Origin: CAVQZA01 sp963724805
GTDB taxonomy: Bacteria; Actinomycetota; Thermoleophilia; Gaiellales; Gaiellaceae
DNA length: 64,000 bases
NCBI GenBank assembly: GCA_963724805.1
Contig: CAVRWA010000011.1
Coordinates: forward strand, 186,001-250,000
Reading direction: 5' to 3'
Below are positions 25,694-34,062 of the stretch, one piece after another (within the stretch, counting starts at the first letter, position 1; each line of letters begins with the position of its first letter). A model generated the notes under the pieces. That model did no database searches. It saw only the letters and a list, made by a program, of their open reading frames with translations, and was not told the DNA's origin. The translations under genes were made by a program, and so were the position numbers.

Positions 25694-26347
25694 GTGACCG
25701 TGGGCGCGAACGCAGCGGAGACGCACGCACTCGAGCGGCTCTGGTGGAAGCGGGCGCTCGCGGTGCTGATCTCGCCGGGCCCGGTCTTCGCGGCGCTGCG
25801 CGAGGACTCCGACCGGGCCGCTGCGGCGCTCCAGGAGCCGGTGCTCGCGCTGATCCTGCTCGGCGGGGTCGCCACCGTGCTCGACACGACGGTCACCGGG
25901 CACCTGCTCGACGACCCCGCCGTGGACGGGCTGCTCGTCGCGGTGTGGGCGTTCATCGGCGGCGGCTTCTACGGCACCGCGCTCTACTGGCTCGGCGGCG
26001 GCATGCTCGCGATCGCCGGCGACCTGCTCGGAAGCGAGGGCAGCTACCGGCGGGCCCGCCACGTGCTCGCGCTGTCGCTCGCGCCGCTCGCGCTCTCGCT
26101 CGTCACGGTCTGGCCGCTGCGGATCGCGGTGCTCGGCGGCGACGTGTTCCGCTCCGGCGGGGGCGACTCGGGCACGACGGGCGCGGTGTTCACGTGGCTC
26201 TCGCTTGCGTTCGCCGGGTGGGCGCTGGTGCTGCTCGTGATCGGCGTGCGCGCCGTCCACGGCTGGAGTTGGGTGCGCGCGCTCGGGACGACCGCGCTTG
26301 CCGCGGCGCTACCGGCACTGCTCGTGGTCGTGTTCCGGGCGCTCTAA
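25694..26347 (+). CDS. Yip1-domain membrane protein
   Basis: 217 aa from GTG 25694, three bases after the VOC stop. It opens with a cytosolic segment ending LISPGPVFAALREDSDRAAAAL, which is typical of Yip1 proteins, followed by five or so hydrophobic segments (about residues 49-66, 77-112, 121-150, 160-182 and 190-215). The Yip1 domain is found in many bacterial membrane proteins with no known role. It converges with the cytochrome oxidase operon. Confidence 0.75.
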   Translation: MTVGANAAETHALERLWWKRALAVLISPGPVFAALREDSDRAAAALQEPVLALILLGGVATVLDTTVTGHLLDDPAVDGLLVAVWAFIGGGFYGTALYWLGGGMLAIAGDLLGSEGSYRRARHVLALSLAPLALSLVTVWPLRIAVLGGDVFRSGGGDSGTTGAVFTWLSLAFAGWALVLLVIGVRAVHGWSWVRALGTTALAAALPALLVVVFRAL

Positions 26348-28245
26348 CCGCTGCCGGCGACAGACGCCACATACGCCGAGATCGCCGTAATCTGGGCCGG
26401 CGTCAGTGAGCCCTTGAACGACGGCATCACCGTGCCGCCGTTCGTCACCTGCTTCGCGACGACCGCCGCGCTCGGTTTCAGATCGTCGAGGTTCGGACCG
26501 ACGGCGCCCGACGTCCCGGCATCCTCGAGCGTGTGGCAGCTGCCGCAGCTCGAGACGAAGAGCGCCTTGCCGGCCTCGGCAGCGCTCGTCGTTGTCGCGG
26601 TGGTCGTCGTCGCCGGCGCCGTGACCGTCGGGGTCGCGGCGCCGCTGCTCTTGTTCGGGGCGGTGTCGCGCCCGAGGAAGAAGCCGATCACGCCGATCCC
26701 GATCGCCGCTGCGATCGCCGCGAGGATGAACATCGCCTCAGCCGTCGCGACCGAGCGTGGTTTCTTCTGGGCCTCCCGCATCGTCTGCACGATGTTGTAG
26801 ACGAAGAGCAGCTGCGTCAAGGCGAGTGCGATCACGAACGGGATCGCGACCTGCGCGAGAGTCACGTAGCGGTCGGGCAGGACTGCGAAGCGGCGCGGGG
26901 CTCCCTCGAGGCCCTGCCACATCCAGAGCGCCGAGTTGATCAGCCCGAACACGAACGTCAGCCAGATGTGCCATCTCGCCATCGGGTCGCTGTAGAGCGG
27001 CTTGCCGGTCAGGTCCGGGATGAAGTAGTAGATCGCGCCGAAGATCGCGAAGCCGATGTTCAGCAGCGCCATGTGGTGGAAGTGCCCGACCACCCAGAGC
27101 GTGTTGTGGACGACCGTGTCGAAGGCGATCGTTGCGTTGACGACGCCCGAGAGCCCGGCGATCAGCCAGGAGACGAGGCCGAGGAAGAGCGCCGTGGACG
27201 CACCGGTCCACTTCCAGTCGGAGCGGTAGATCGTGAAGCCGAGGCTGTAGAGCGAGAGCGCCGACGGGATCGTGAGCGCGAACGTGATCGGCTGCATCGC
27301 CGTGTTGATCGTGGCCTGCGCGGTCCCGGCTGGATAGTCGAGGTAGATGTGGTGCGCGAACACGAACACGTTCGCGATCACCGCGATCACCCAGGCGATC
27401 GCGATCACGTTGCCCGCGACGAGCTTGCGGTTCGCCATGATCGGGACGAGGTAGTAGTAGATCGCGACCGCCGGGAAGAGCAGCAGGTAGACGACCGGGT
27501 GGCCGAACCACCAGAGCACGTTCTTCGCGAGGAGGGCGCTGACGTGGACGCTCGGCGCGAACGTCTGCACGATCATCTCGACGAGCAGGACGGCGAGCGG
27601 CAGCGTCGCGATGATCATGTCGAGCGCGATCACCGTCAGCGGGATCACGACGTAGGGGACGGACTCCGGGTTGGTCGCGAACCGCTTCGGCCACAGGTAG
27701 CCGAAGCCCATCGCGACGCCGAGCCGGTTGAAGATCGACGTCGAGACGGCGTGCAGGCCCGGCCCGATCACCGTGTCGACGATGCTCAGGCACCAGGTCA
27801 CGATCGAGAGGCCGACGAGCAGCACCGAGGTGAGGAAGATCGCCGTCGCCCATTTGCCCCACTGGCCGGCGGAGTGGAACGGGATCGGGTAGAGGAAGAC
27901 CCACGAGCCGGCGAAGTGCATCACCAGGGTCGAGACCAGGATCCCGCCGACGCCGACCACCATCAACCACCAGGTGAGGCGCGCCATCGCGAGGCCAAAG
28001 CGCCGGAGCTCGAAGCCCACCTCCTGCAGGATCCAGAACGCGAAGCCCATCACCGCGAAGCCAGCCCAGCCGAGGAAGGCGCCGAGGCCGTGCGCCGTCA
28101 TCAGCGCGTACCACGTGTTGGTGTCGAGGCGCCCGAGGTTCGCCTGGCTGTCGCGCATCAGCACGCCGAGCAACCCGGAGGCGAGCAGGATTATCGTCGA
28201 GGCGGCGACGTACTGGAACGTCAGCCGGCGGGCGGTGTTCCTCAC
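26344..28245 (-). CDS. Haem-copper oxidase subunit I (ba3/B-type) fused to a C-terminal cytochrome c domain
   Basis: 633 aa from GTG 28245. About 12-13 membrane helices carry the haem and Cu ligands: AHGLGAFLGWAG (haem a/b ligand), WWFGHPVVYLLLFP (CuB His; HPVVY rather than HPEVY suggests a B-type enzyme), and WVVGHFHHMAL. After a Thr/Ala-rich linker near residue 540 there is a cytochrome c domain with SCGSCHTLED (CxxCH) and a distal Met in TVMPSFKG. The fused cytochrome c could feed electrons straight into the CuA of subunit II. The GTG overlaps the stop of the subunit II gene. Confidence 0.9.
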   Translation of the reverse strand: MRNTARRLTFQYVAASTIILLASGLLGVLMRDSQANLGRLDTNTWYALMTAHGLGAFLGWAGFAVMGFAFWILQEVGFELRRFGLAMARLTWWLMVVGVGGILVSTLVMHFAGSWVFLYPIPFHSAGQWGKWATAIFLTSVLLVGLSIVTWCLSIVDTVIGPGLHAVSTSIFNRLGVAMGFGYLWPKRFATNPESVPYVVIPLTVIALDMIIATLPLAVLLVEMIVQTFAPSVHVSALLAKNVLWWFGHPVVYLLLFPAVAIYYYLVPIMANRKLVAGNVIAIAWVIAVIANVFVFAHHIYLDYPAGTAQATINTAMQPITFALTIPSALSLYSLGFTIYRSDWKWTGASTALFLGLVSWLIAGLSGVVNATIAFDTVVHNTLWVVGHFHHMALLNIGFAIFGAIYYFIPDLTGKPLYSDPMARWHIWLTFVFGLINSALWMWQGLEGAPRRFAVLPDRYVTLAQVAIPFVIALALTQLLFVYNIVQTMREAQKKPRSVATAEAMFILAAIAAAIGIGVIGFFLGRDTAPNKSSGAATPTVTAPATTTTATTTSAAEAGKALFVSSCGSCHTLEDAGTSGAVGPNLDDLKPSAAVVAKQVTNGGTVMPSFKGSLTPAQITAISAYVASVAGSG

Positions 28246-28757
28246 GGGACCACCTCGAAGTGGGCCTCCATCTTGTCGTGCCCGAGCCCGCAGTACTCGA
28301 GGCAGAGCACGTCGTAGCGCCCGGGCTTCGTGAAGGTGTGGACGACCTTCTGCGTCTCGTTCGGGACGATGCCGACCTGGAACAGGTACACGCCCTTCGA
28401 GTCGTAGACGGCGAAGTCGTGGTTCACGTCCTTCGACTTCAGCACGAACTCCACCGGGACGTTTGCCCTCACCGTCTGCCTCGACAGGAGCCACCCGAAC
28501 TGGAACGCGGACACGTTCACGACCTGGCTGTTCTTCGGAGCGGTCTTGCCGTAGGGAATGAAGAAGATCGTCGCGAAGAGGAGCGCTACCAGGAGGACGA
28601 TCACGATCAGGAGCCAGTTGCGCTCACGATGGGCGGCCTTCTTCTCGTCCAGCGGGCCGCGGCTGATCGTCGAGTTCGCGACTGCAATCGAGACTCCGGC
28701 TGCGATCAGCGTGGCGATGCCGAAGGCGACCGCGATCAGGATTGCCGTCCCGCCCAT
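28242..28757 (-). CDS. Cytochrome c oxidase subunit II with CuA site
   Basis: 171 aa. One N-terminal hydrophobic segment (residues 4-25) and another near 48-68 anchor a cupredoxin domain. The CuA ligands are complete: DVNHDF (His) and CLEYCGLGHDKM (Cys, Cys, His, Met). A short subunit II of this kind fits B-type oxidases. A TAGGTT hexamer on the minus strand (28771 to 28766) lies eight bases before the ATG. It is translated first and overlaps subunit I by four bases. No subunit III or haem-A synthase gene is next to it. Confidence 0.92.
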   Translation of the reverse strand: MGGTAILIAVAFGIATLIAAGVSIAVANSTISRGPLDEKKAAHRERNWLLIVIVLLVALLFATIFFIPYGKTAPKNSQVVNVSAFQFGWLLSRQTVRANVPVEFVLKSKDVNHDFAVYDSKGVYLFQVGIVPNETQKVVHTFTKPGRYDVLCLEYCGLGHDKMEAHFEVVP

Positions 28758-28808
28758 CGCGGACGAACCTAAACGAGCGGGAGGACGGTGTCTACGGGGT
28801 GGAGGCGC

Positions 28809-29705
28809 TCAGCTGCGCTCGACCGCCTCCGCCGCGTCGAAGGCCGCGAGCTCCTCGGCCGGGATCGAGTAGGTGTGCCGTTCCTCGGGGAACGCTCCGT
28901 CTCGCACCTCGGCGACGTACACCTCGAGCGCGCGCCGGATCTCTGCAGCGAGGTCCGCGTACTGCTTCACGAAGCGCGGAGCGCTGCCTTCGTACAGGCC
29001 GAGGAGGTCGTGCCAGACCAGCACCTGGCCGTCGCATCCTCCGCCCGCGCCGATCCCGATCGTGGGGATCACGAGCTCGGAGGTGATCCGCTCGGCGACC
29101 GGCGCGGGCACCGCCTCGAGCACGAGCGAGAAGCATCCCACCGCTTCGAGCGCGCGCGCGTCGGCGAGCAGAGCGCGGGCTTTCCCGGCGCTTCGCCCCT
29201 GCGCCTTGAAGCCGCCGAGCATCGTCGCCGACTGCGGCGTCAGCCCGATGTGCCCCATCACGGGGATGCCTGCGTCGACGAGGGCCCGCGCGCGCGAGAG
29301 CATCGCCCCGGCGCCTTCGAGCTTGACCGCCTCGACGCCCGCCTCCTTCACGAACCGGATCCCGTTCTCGACCGCCTGCTCGTCGGAGACCTGGAACGAG
29401 CCGAACGGCATGTCCGCGATCACGATCGGCCGGTGGGCGCCACGGGTCGTCGCGCGCGAGAGCACGAGCATCTCCTCCATCGTGGCCGGGACGGTGGAGT
29501 CGTGCCCGAGCACCGTCATCGCCGCCGAGTCGCCGACGAGCACGAGGTCGACACCGGCCGCATCGGCGAGCGCTCCGCTCGGCGAATCGTACGCGGTCAC
29601 CATCACGATCTTCTCGCCGCGCCGCTTCATCTCGAGGAGCTCGGTCAGCGGCAGCTTGCCCGGGGCAGGCGAGTTCGGGGCGGGGGTGCGCGGGCGGGTG
29701 GTCAT
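28809..29705 (-). CDS. panB: 3-methyl-2-oxobutanoate hydroxymethyltransferase
   Basis: First committed step of pantothenate synthesis: adds a hydroxymethyl group from methylene-tetrahydrofolate to 2-oxoisovalerate, giving ketopantoate. 298 aa, with KIVMVTAYDSPSG, VLVGDSAAMTVLGHDSTVP, VIADMPFGSFQ, AVKLEGAG, GHIGLTPQS and IGIGAGGGCDGQVLVWHDLLG, all conserved in PanB. An extra Pro/Thr-rich stretch of about 18 residues sits at the N-terminus. The start overlaps the panC stop (ATGA). Order on the minus strand is DUF2520, panC, panB. Confidence 0.96.
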   Translation of the reverse strand: MTTRPRTPAPNSPAPGKLPLTELLEMKRRGEKIVMVTAYDSPSGALADAAGVDLVLVGDSAAMTVLGHDSTVPATMEEMLVLSRATTRGAHRPIVIADMPFGSFQVSDEQAVENGIRFVKEAGVEAVKLEGAGAMLSRARALVDAGIPVMGHIGLTPQSATMLGGFKAQGRSAGKARALLADARALEAVGCFSLVLEAVPAPVAERITSELVIPTIGIGAGGGCDGQVLVWHDLLGLYEGSAPRFVKQYADLAAEIRRALEVYVAEVRDGAFPEERHTYSIPAEELAAFDAAEAVERS

Positions 29706-30484
29706 GCGGGATCTCCTTCCAGCTGGATGTTGTCGATCAGGCGGGTCGAGCCGACGAGAACTGCGACCGCGAGGGTCGCCCCGTCGAGGTCTGCGACCGC
29801 GACGTACTCGGGCTCGAGCCCTGCCTCGGCGAGCGCTGCGCGGGCCCGGTGGGGGTCGCCCGTCGCGAGCGCTCGCGGGATCGCGAGGGCGCGGACGCGG
29901 TCGCCGTCGGAGAGGCGTGCGTTGCGCGACGAGATCGCGAGCCCGTCTCCATCGCGGACGGTCGGGACGACGCGGATCTCGAGGTCGAGCTCGAGGTCGA
30001 GGTCGCGGACGAGCTGCTTGATCACGGCGACCTGCTGCGCGTCCTTGCGGCCGAAGTACGCGCGCAGGGGCCGGACGAGGTTGAAGAGCTTCAGGCAGAC
30101 GGTCGCCACGCCGCGGAAGTGGCCCGGCCGGTGCTCGCCCTCGAGACCGTTCGCCACCCCATCCGGCTCGACCCACGTGGCGAACCCCGGCGGATAGACC
30201 TCGTCGACCTCCGGGACGAAGAGGATGTCCACGCCCCCCTGTGCGGCGGCCCGCGCGTCGGCCTCGGGGTCGCGGGGATACGCGTCGAGGTCGGCCTGCT
30301 CGGCGAACTGCGCGGGGTTCACGAAGCTCGTCGCGACGACGAGGTCGCACTCCTCGCGGGCCGCGCGGATCAGCGCGAGGTGACCCTCGTGCAGCGCCCC
30401 CATCGTCGGCACCAGCCCGACCGAGGAGTCGCCCCGCCCTGCGAGCGCCTCGCGGAGCTCCGCCTTGGTGCGCGCGACGATCAC
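29702..30484 (-). CDS. panC: Pantothenate synthetase
   Basis: Joins pantoate and beta-alanine using ATP. 260 aa from GTG 30484. Family motifs: LVPTMGALHEGHLALI (HIGH-like), FVNPAQF, GHFRGVATVCLKLFNLV, YFGRKDAQQVAVIK and ISSRNARLS (KMSKS-like). It is a little shorter than the 280-aa E. coli enzyme at the C-terminus. The start overlaps the stop of the DUF2520 gene (GTGA) and its stop overlaps panB. Confidence 0.95.
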   Translation of the reverse strand: MIVARTKAELREALAGRGDSSVGLVPTMGALHEGHLALIRAAREECDLVVATSFVNPAQFAEQADLDAYPRDPEADARAAAQGGVDILFVPEVDEVYPPGFATWVEPDGVANGLEGEHRPGHFRGVATVCLKLFNLVRPLRAYFGRKDAQQVAVIKQLVRDLDLELDLEIRVVPTVRDGDGLAISSRNARLSDGDRVRALAIPRALATGDPHRARAALAEAGLEPEYVAVADLDGATLAVAVLVGSTRLIDNIQLEGDPA

Positions 30485-31140
30485 GGCGCGGTCACCGCCG
30501 CGAGGGCGCGGTACATCTCCTCGAGCTCCGGTCGTCGCGACTGCAGCGCAGCCAGGTGCGCATCGACCGTCGTCCAGTCTCCACGCGAGATCGGCCCGGT
30601 CAGCTCGAAGCCGTTGTCGATCGTCCGCCGCATCAGGGGCACGAGCGCCTCCGGCGGCGCGCCGGCTTCGTCGAACAGGCTGGCCGCCGCGCGGTACAGC
30701 GTGACGAGGTAGTTGGAGGCGACGGCGGCGCCGGCGTGGTAGAGGGTGCGCGCCGAGTCGGCGAGCTCGAACGGCTCGAGCCCGAGCTCCCGCGCCAGCC
30801 AGGCGGCCCGCTTGAGTGCCTCGTGTGTCTCTCCGCTCACCGCGGCCCAGGCGCCGTCCAGCTGCTCGGCCCCTCGCGCGCGGGTAAACGTCTGCAGCGG
30901 GTGGACGGAGAAGCGCCGCTCGTGAGGGTCGAGCGCCGCGAGCGGTGTCGCCCCGCTCACGTGCGCGATCCAGGGCCCGGGCTCGAGCGAGCGGGCCACC
31001 TCCGCGATCGCGGCGTCCGGAACGCAGAGAATTATCAGGTCGGCGGGATCCGAGGAAGCAGCAACGCCGCGCTCGCCCAGGCGGGCGCCGACCGCCGAGC
31101 CGACGCGGCCGAGACCGATCACGTGAATGTTGTCGAACAC
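30481..31140 (-). CDS. Rossmann-fold DUF2520 protein, candidate ketopantoate reductase
   Basis: 219 aa from GTG 31140. The N-terminus holds an NAD(P)-binding motif (IHVIGLGRVGSAVG); residues 85-105 contain HPLQTF and the C-terminal half (VSGETHEALKRAAWLAREL, then YHAGAAVASNYLVTLY) is the DUF2520 helical domain, which in 6PGDH-like folds forms the active site. It lies first in an operon with panC and panB. The missing step between them is ketopantoate reduction (normally PanE or IlvC), so a ketopantoate reductase role is plausible. This is inferred from context. Confidence 0.8.
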   Translation of the reverse strand: MFDNIHVIGLGRVGSAVGARLGERGVAASSDPADLIILCVPDAAIAEVARSLEPGPWIAHVSGATPLAALDPHERRFSVHPLQTFTRARGAEQLDGAWAAVSGETHEALKRAAWLARELGLEPFELADSARTLYHAGAAVASNYLVTLYRAAASLFDEAGAPPEALVPLMRRTIDNGFELTGPISRGDWTTVDAHLAALQSRRPELEEMYRALAAVTAP

Positions 31141-32151
31141 ATGAGCTCCAGTTCCGTAGCGGATACCGGGCAAGAGGGAGTGTACCCCCGTGAGGCGGTG
31201 CTCGACCTGTTGCGCCTGTACGGCCGCAGCCCGCTCTCGTTCCTGCTGCGGTACGACGCTCCCTGGCGGGCGTTCGTCGCGCCGGAAGGAGCCGTCTGCT
31301 ACCTGACCAGACGCGGCGCCGCCGTGGTGTGGTCGGACCCGCTCTGCGCTCCGGACGACACCGAGACGCTGCTCCGCCGCTTCACCCGCTCGATGCACGC
31401 CGCGCGGCTCGGAGTCTGCCTGCTCGCGGTCGACGAGCTCACCGCGCACGCGACGCTTGCCTGCGGCTACTCGGCGCTCAAGGTGGGGGAGGAGCCGTGG
31501 TTCGAGCTCGAGTCATGGCGCCCGCCGGCCGGCAACCGCGGCAAGAACCTGCGTTGGTGCGTGAACCACGCGCGCCGCGCCGGCGTGGTGGTGCAGGAGG
31601 CGGACCGCGACGATCCGGCGCTCGACCGCGAGCTGCGCGACCTGCTCGGGAAGTGGGAAGCCGTCGTCGGCCGTCCCGTCACCCGCTCGGTCCTCCGTCC
31701 CACGCCTCTCGACGAGGTGGAGGAGAAGCGGATCTTCGTCGCCCATCGCGACGGCCGGCTCGAGGCGTTCGCGGCATGCTCGCCGATCTACGCGCGCGGC
31801 GGCTGGTACCTCGAAGATCTGTTCCGCGCGCCCGGCGCGGTCAACGGTGCGAGCGAGCTCGTCGTGGTCGAGACGCTGACCGGTCTGCGCGACGCGGGCG
31901 CCCGCTCGGCCGCGCTGGGGATCGCACCGTTCCGGGGCTCGGGCGAGCAACTCGACCGCCGGGCCCGCTGGATCGGCCGTTCGCTCACCTTCGCGTTCCG
32001 GTACCTCGACCGGCGCTACGGCTTCGCGTCGCTCGCCGGGTACGAGGCGAAGTTCGAGCCGTCAACGTGGGCTCCGCGATACGTCGCCTTCTCGCCCGTC
32101 TGGCCAAGGCCGCGAGTCGTGCGCGCCGCGGTCCGCTTCCTCGACGCCTAA
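31141..32151 (+). CDS. DUF2156 / phosphatidylglycerol lysyltransferase C-domain protein
   Basis: 336-aa soluble protein made of a double GNAT-like fold, as in the C-terminal catalytic domain of MprF. Recognisable parts: LLRLYGRSPLSFLLRYD, VVWSDPLCAPDD, LGVCLLAVDE, GKNLRWCVNHARRAGV and YAFRYLDRRYGFASLAGYEAKF. There are no membrane segments, so it lacks the flippase half of MprF. It may transfer an amino acid from aminoacyl-tRNA, but the acceptor is unknown. Its ATG is next to the GTG of the divergent DUF2520 gene. A GTG at 31180 is an alternative start. Confidence 0.8.
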   Translation: MSSSSVADTGQEGVYPREAVLDLLRLYGRSPLSFLLRYDAPWRAFVAPEGAVCYLTRRGAAVVWSDPLCAPDDTETLLRRFTRSMHAARLGVCLLAVDELTAHATLACGYSALKVGEEPWFELESWRPPAGNRGKNLRWCVNHARRAGVVVQEADRDDPALDRELRDLLGKWEAVVGRPVTRSVLRPTPLDEVEEKRIFVAHRDGRLEAFAACSPIYARGGWYLEDLFRAPGAVNGASELVVVETLTGLRDAGARSAALGIAPFRGSGEQLDRRARWIGRSLTFAFRYLDRRYGFASLAGYEAKFEPSTWAPRYVAFSPVWPRPRVVRAAVRFLDA

Positions 32152-32720
32152 CTCGACGGTGCGAGCCGCGCTTCGAGCGACGCGCGCACCCCGGGCCAGT
32201 CGTCCACGATCACGCTGTACCACGCCGAGTCGCGCCGCTCGCCGCCGCGCACGACCATGTGTCGCCGGTGGATCCCCTCGAACTCGGCCGGGATCGCCGC
32301 CAGGGCCGCACGCGCGCGCCCGTTCAGCGCGTCCGTCTTGAACTCGACGCGCAGGCAGCCGAGCTCCTCGAAGGCGTGGCGGAGGAGGAGGTACTTCGCC
32401 TCGGTGTTCGCGCCCGTGCCCCAGGCCGACGGCGAGAGCCAGGTGTGGCCGATCTCGAGCCGCTCGTGCTCCGGGGCGAGCGACATGTAGCTCGTGCTCC
32501 CCGCGGGCACCCCCTCGCGCAGCACCGCGAACGGGTAGCGGATGCCCGCGGCCGCCTCGGCGTAGGCCTGCTCGATCCACGCGTCGACGTCGCGCGTGGT
32601 CATCCATTCCCAGGCCGCCGGGTCCGCCGCCGCCGCGCGGAGGCCCGCTTCGTGCTCCGGCGCGAGCTGCTCGAGCACCACGATCCGGCCGACCAGCCGC
32701 CTAGCGATCTGCTCCCGCAT
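32148..32720 (-). CDS. GNAT-family N-acetyltransferase (RimJ/RimL-like)
   Basis: 190 aa. The strand and loop LEIGHTWLSPSAWGTGANTEAKYLLLRHAFEELGCLRVEFKTDALN matches the acetyl-CoA-binding region of RimJ/RimL acetyltransferases, in short pieces: GHTWLSP, WGTGANTEAK and RVEFKTD. The end RHMVVRGGERRDSAWYSVI fits the last strands. The acceptor is unknown. The last stop base pairs overlap those of the convergent DUF2156 gene (CTAA). No partner gene is evident. Confidence 0.85.
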   Translation of the reverse strand: MREQIARRLVGRIVVLEQLAPEHEAGLRAAAADPAAWEWMTTRDVDAWIEQAYAEAAAGIRYPFAVLREGVPAGSTSYMSLAPEHERLEIGHTWLSPSAWGTGANTEAKYLLLRHAFEELGCLRVEFKTDALNGRARAALAAIPAEFEGIHRRHMVVRGGERRDSAWYSVIVDDWPGVRASLEARLAPSS

Positions 32721-33192
32721 CCCGCCCGCATTATCGGACGGACGCCGGGGTCACCGCACAGTTTCCGCAAATTGCGGAAGTTCGCAGCCGTGAGGACCCG
32801 CTTCCGCCCTTGAAGTGGACGCGCGGAACGTCGAGTCTGCCGTGCAGTCAGCCGCGAGCGGAGGCTCGTTCCGCGACGGCGATGATTCGGCGAAGGCGTT
32901 CGCTACACCGTCTGTGACACCACGACGCCGGTGATCATCTCGGTGGACGCGAACGTCGTCGCCGAGGCGATCCGCTCGTCACGCGAGAAGGTGTGATGAC
33001 CTGGCCCGGCCGCACAGGATCGGCGAGCCCGGCGTGCCCCGGGAGGGGTCTCCTTCTCCATGCGGCCACGCGTGGCGCGCTGTGCTCGCTCTCTTGCCGC
33101 GCCGGCGGACCGTGGACGTCCGGCGTGGGGTAGAAGATCCAGATGAACGTGTCTTGCAGTCGTCCACGCCGTTGGTAAGGTCTGTAGCCGAG
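32721..33192. other. 472-base gap without a clear gene
   Basis: It contains a 17-bp palindrome TTCCGCAA-A-TTGCGGAA (32763-32779), which could be a protein-binding site or small hairpin, and a short frame ending at 32996 (GTG 32931, VIISVDANVVAEAIRSSREK, then V) that looks like a gene remnant but has no support. A TAAGGT hexamer (33176-33181) is the probable -10 for the next gene. No tRNA or other RNA gene was recognised. Confidence 0.5.
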
Positions 33193-33402
33193 GTGCCTAT
33201 CTACGAGTACGTCTGCATGGAGTGCGAATCGCACTTCGAGGAGCTCGTCAGGTCGTCCGAGCAGGAGGTTCCCTGCCCGGACTGCGAGTCCACGAGGGTC
33301 GTGAAGCAGTTCTCCGTGTTCGCCGCTCACGGCACCGCTGCACAGCCGAGCTTCGGCGGCGGCGGGGGCTGTTGCGGCGGAAGCTGTGGCTGCGGGCACT
33401 GA
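33193..33402 (+). CDS. FmdB-family zinc ribbon protein
   Basis: 69 aa from GTG 33193. It has the FmdB/CxxC_CxxC_SSSS ribbon: MPIYEYVCMECESHFEELV, then CPDCESTRVVKQFSVF, giving two CxxC knuckles, followed by a Gly/Cys-rich tail (GGGCCGGSCGCGH). The family is a putative regulatory or RNA/protein-binding zinc ribbon; the role is unknown. It opens the run FmdB-UDG-TsaE-TsaB-RimI-TsaD; the UDG start at 33386 lies inside its tail. Confidence 0.85.
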   Translation: MPIYEYVCMECESHFEELVRSSEQEVPCPDCESTRVVKQFSVFAAHGTAAQPSFGGGGGCCGGSCGCGH

Positions 33403-34057
33403 ACTTTCCGCCTACGGCGAGCTCACCGCCGGCTGCACGCGCTGCCGGCTGGCCGAGGCCCGCACCCAGGTCGTCTTCGGCTCGGGCGACCCGAACGCCG
33501 ACCTGATGTTCGTCGGCGAGGCGCCCGGCTTCCACGAGGACAAGCAGGGCGTGCCCTTCGTCGGACAGGCGGGGAAGCTGCTCGAGCGCCTGCTCGAGGG
33601 GATCGGCCTGAGCCGTAGCGACGTCTACATCGCAAACGTGCTCAAGTGCCGTCCTCCGGGCAACCGCGACCCGCAGCAGGACGAGATCGAGGCCTGTGAG
33701 CCCCACCTCTTCCGCCAGATCGAGCTGATCGAGCCCCGTGTCGTCGCGACACTCGGCAACTTCGCGACGAAGCTGCTCTCGGGCCGCCCGCTCGGGATCA
33801 CCCGCGTCCACGGCCAGGAGCAGGAGGTCACCCTCGGCGCCCGGCGCGTGCTGCTCTACCCGATCTACCACCCGGCCGCCGCGCTCTACACGCCCGCGAT
33901 GCTGAAGGTGCTCGAGTCCGACTTCGCTCGCATCCCCGCATTGCTCGAAGGCGCGACCGAGGCTCCGGCCGCGCCGCCGCCGCCCGCGTTCGAGCGCGAG
34001 CCCTCTCCGCCGGTCGCCGCCGACGTTGAGCCGGTAGGCCAGCTCGGCCTCTTCTGA
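33386..34057 (+). CDS. Type 4 uracil-DNA glycosylase with iron-sulfur cluster
   Basis: Removes uracil from DNA. 223 aa from GTG 33386. Residues up to about 185 match family 4 UDG: VFGSGDPNADLMFVGEAPGFHED (catalytic loop EAPG), PFVGQAGKLLERLL, NVLKCRPPGNRDPQ and YPIYHPAAALYTP. Four Cys for the cluster: C16 and C19 in CTRC, then those in KCRPPG and EACEP. A Pro-rich tail (PPPAFEREPSPPV) ends in QLGLF, which resembles a sliding-clamp binding peptide; that is inference. The start overlaps fmdB by 17 bases. Confidence 0.93.
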   Translation: MAAGTELSAYGELTAGCTRCRLAEARTQVVFGSGDPNADLMFVGEAPGFHEDKQGVPFVGQAGKLLERLLEGIGLSRSDVYIANVLKCRPPGNRDPQQDEIEACEPHLFRQIELIEPRVVATLGNFATKLLSGRPLGITRVHGQEQEVTLGARRVLLYPIYHPAAALYTPAMLKVLESDFARIPALLEGATEAPAAPPPPAFEREPSPPVAADVEPVGQLGLF

Positions 34058-34062
34058 GCGCG

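Noticed and set aside
32889..32996. Possible small gene ending VDANVVAEAIRSSREKV
   Set aside because: Only about 35 codons, no ribosome-binding site, and no recognisable family; treated as a possible remnant in the gap description.
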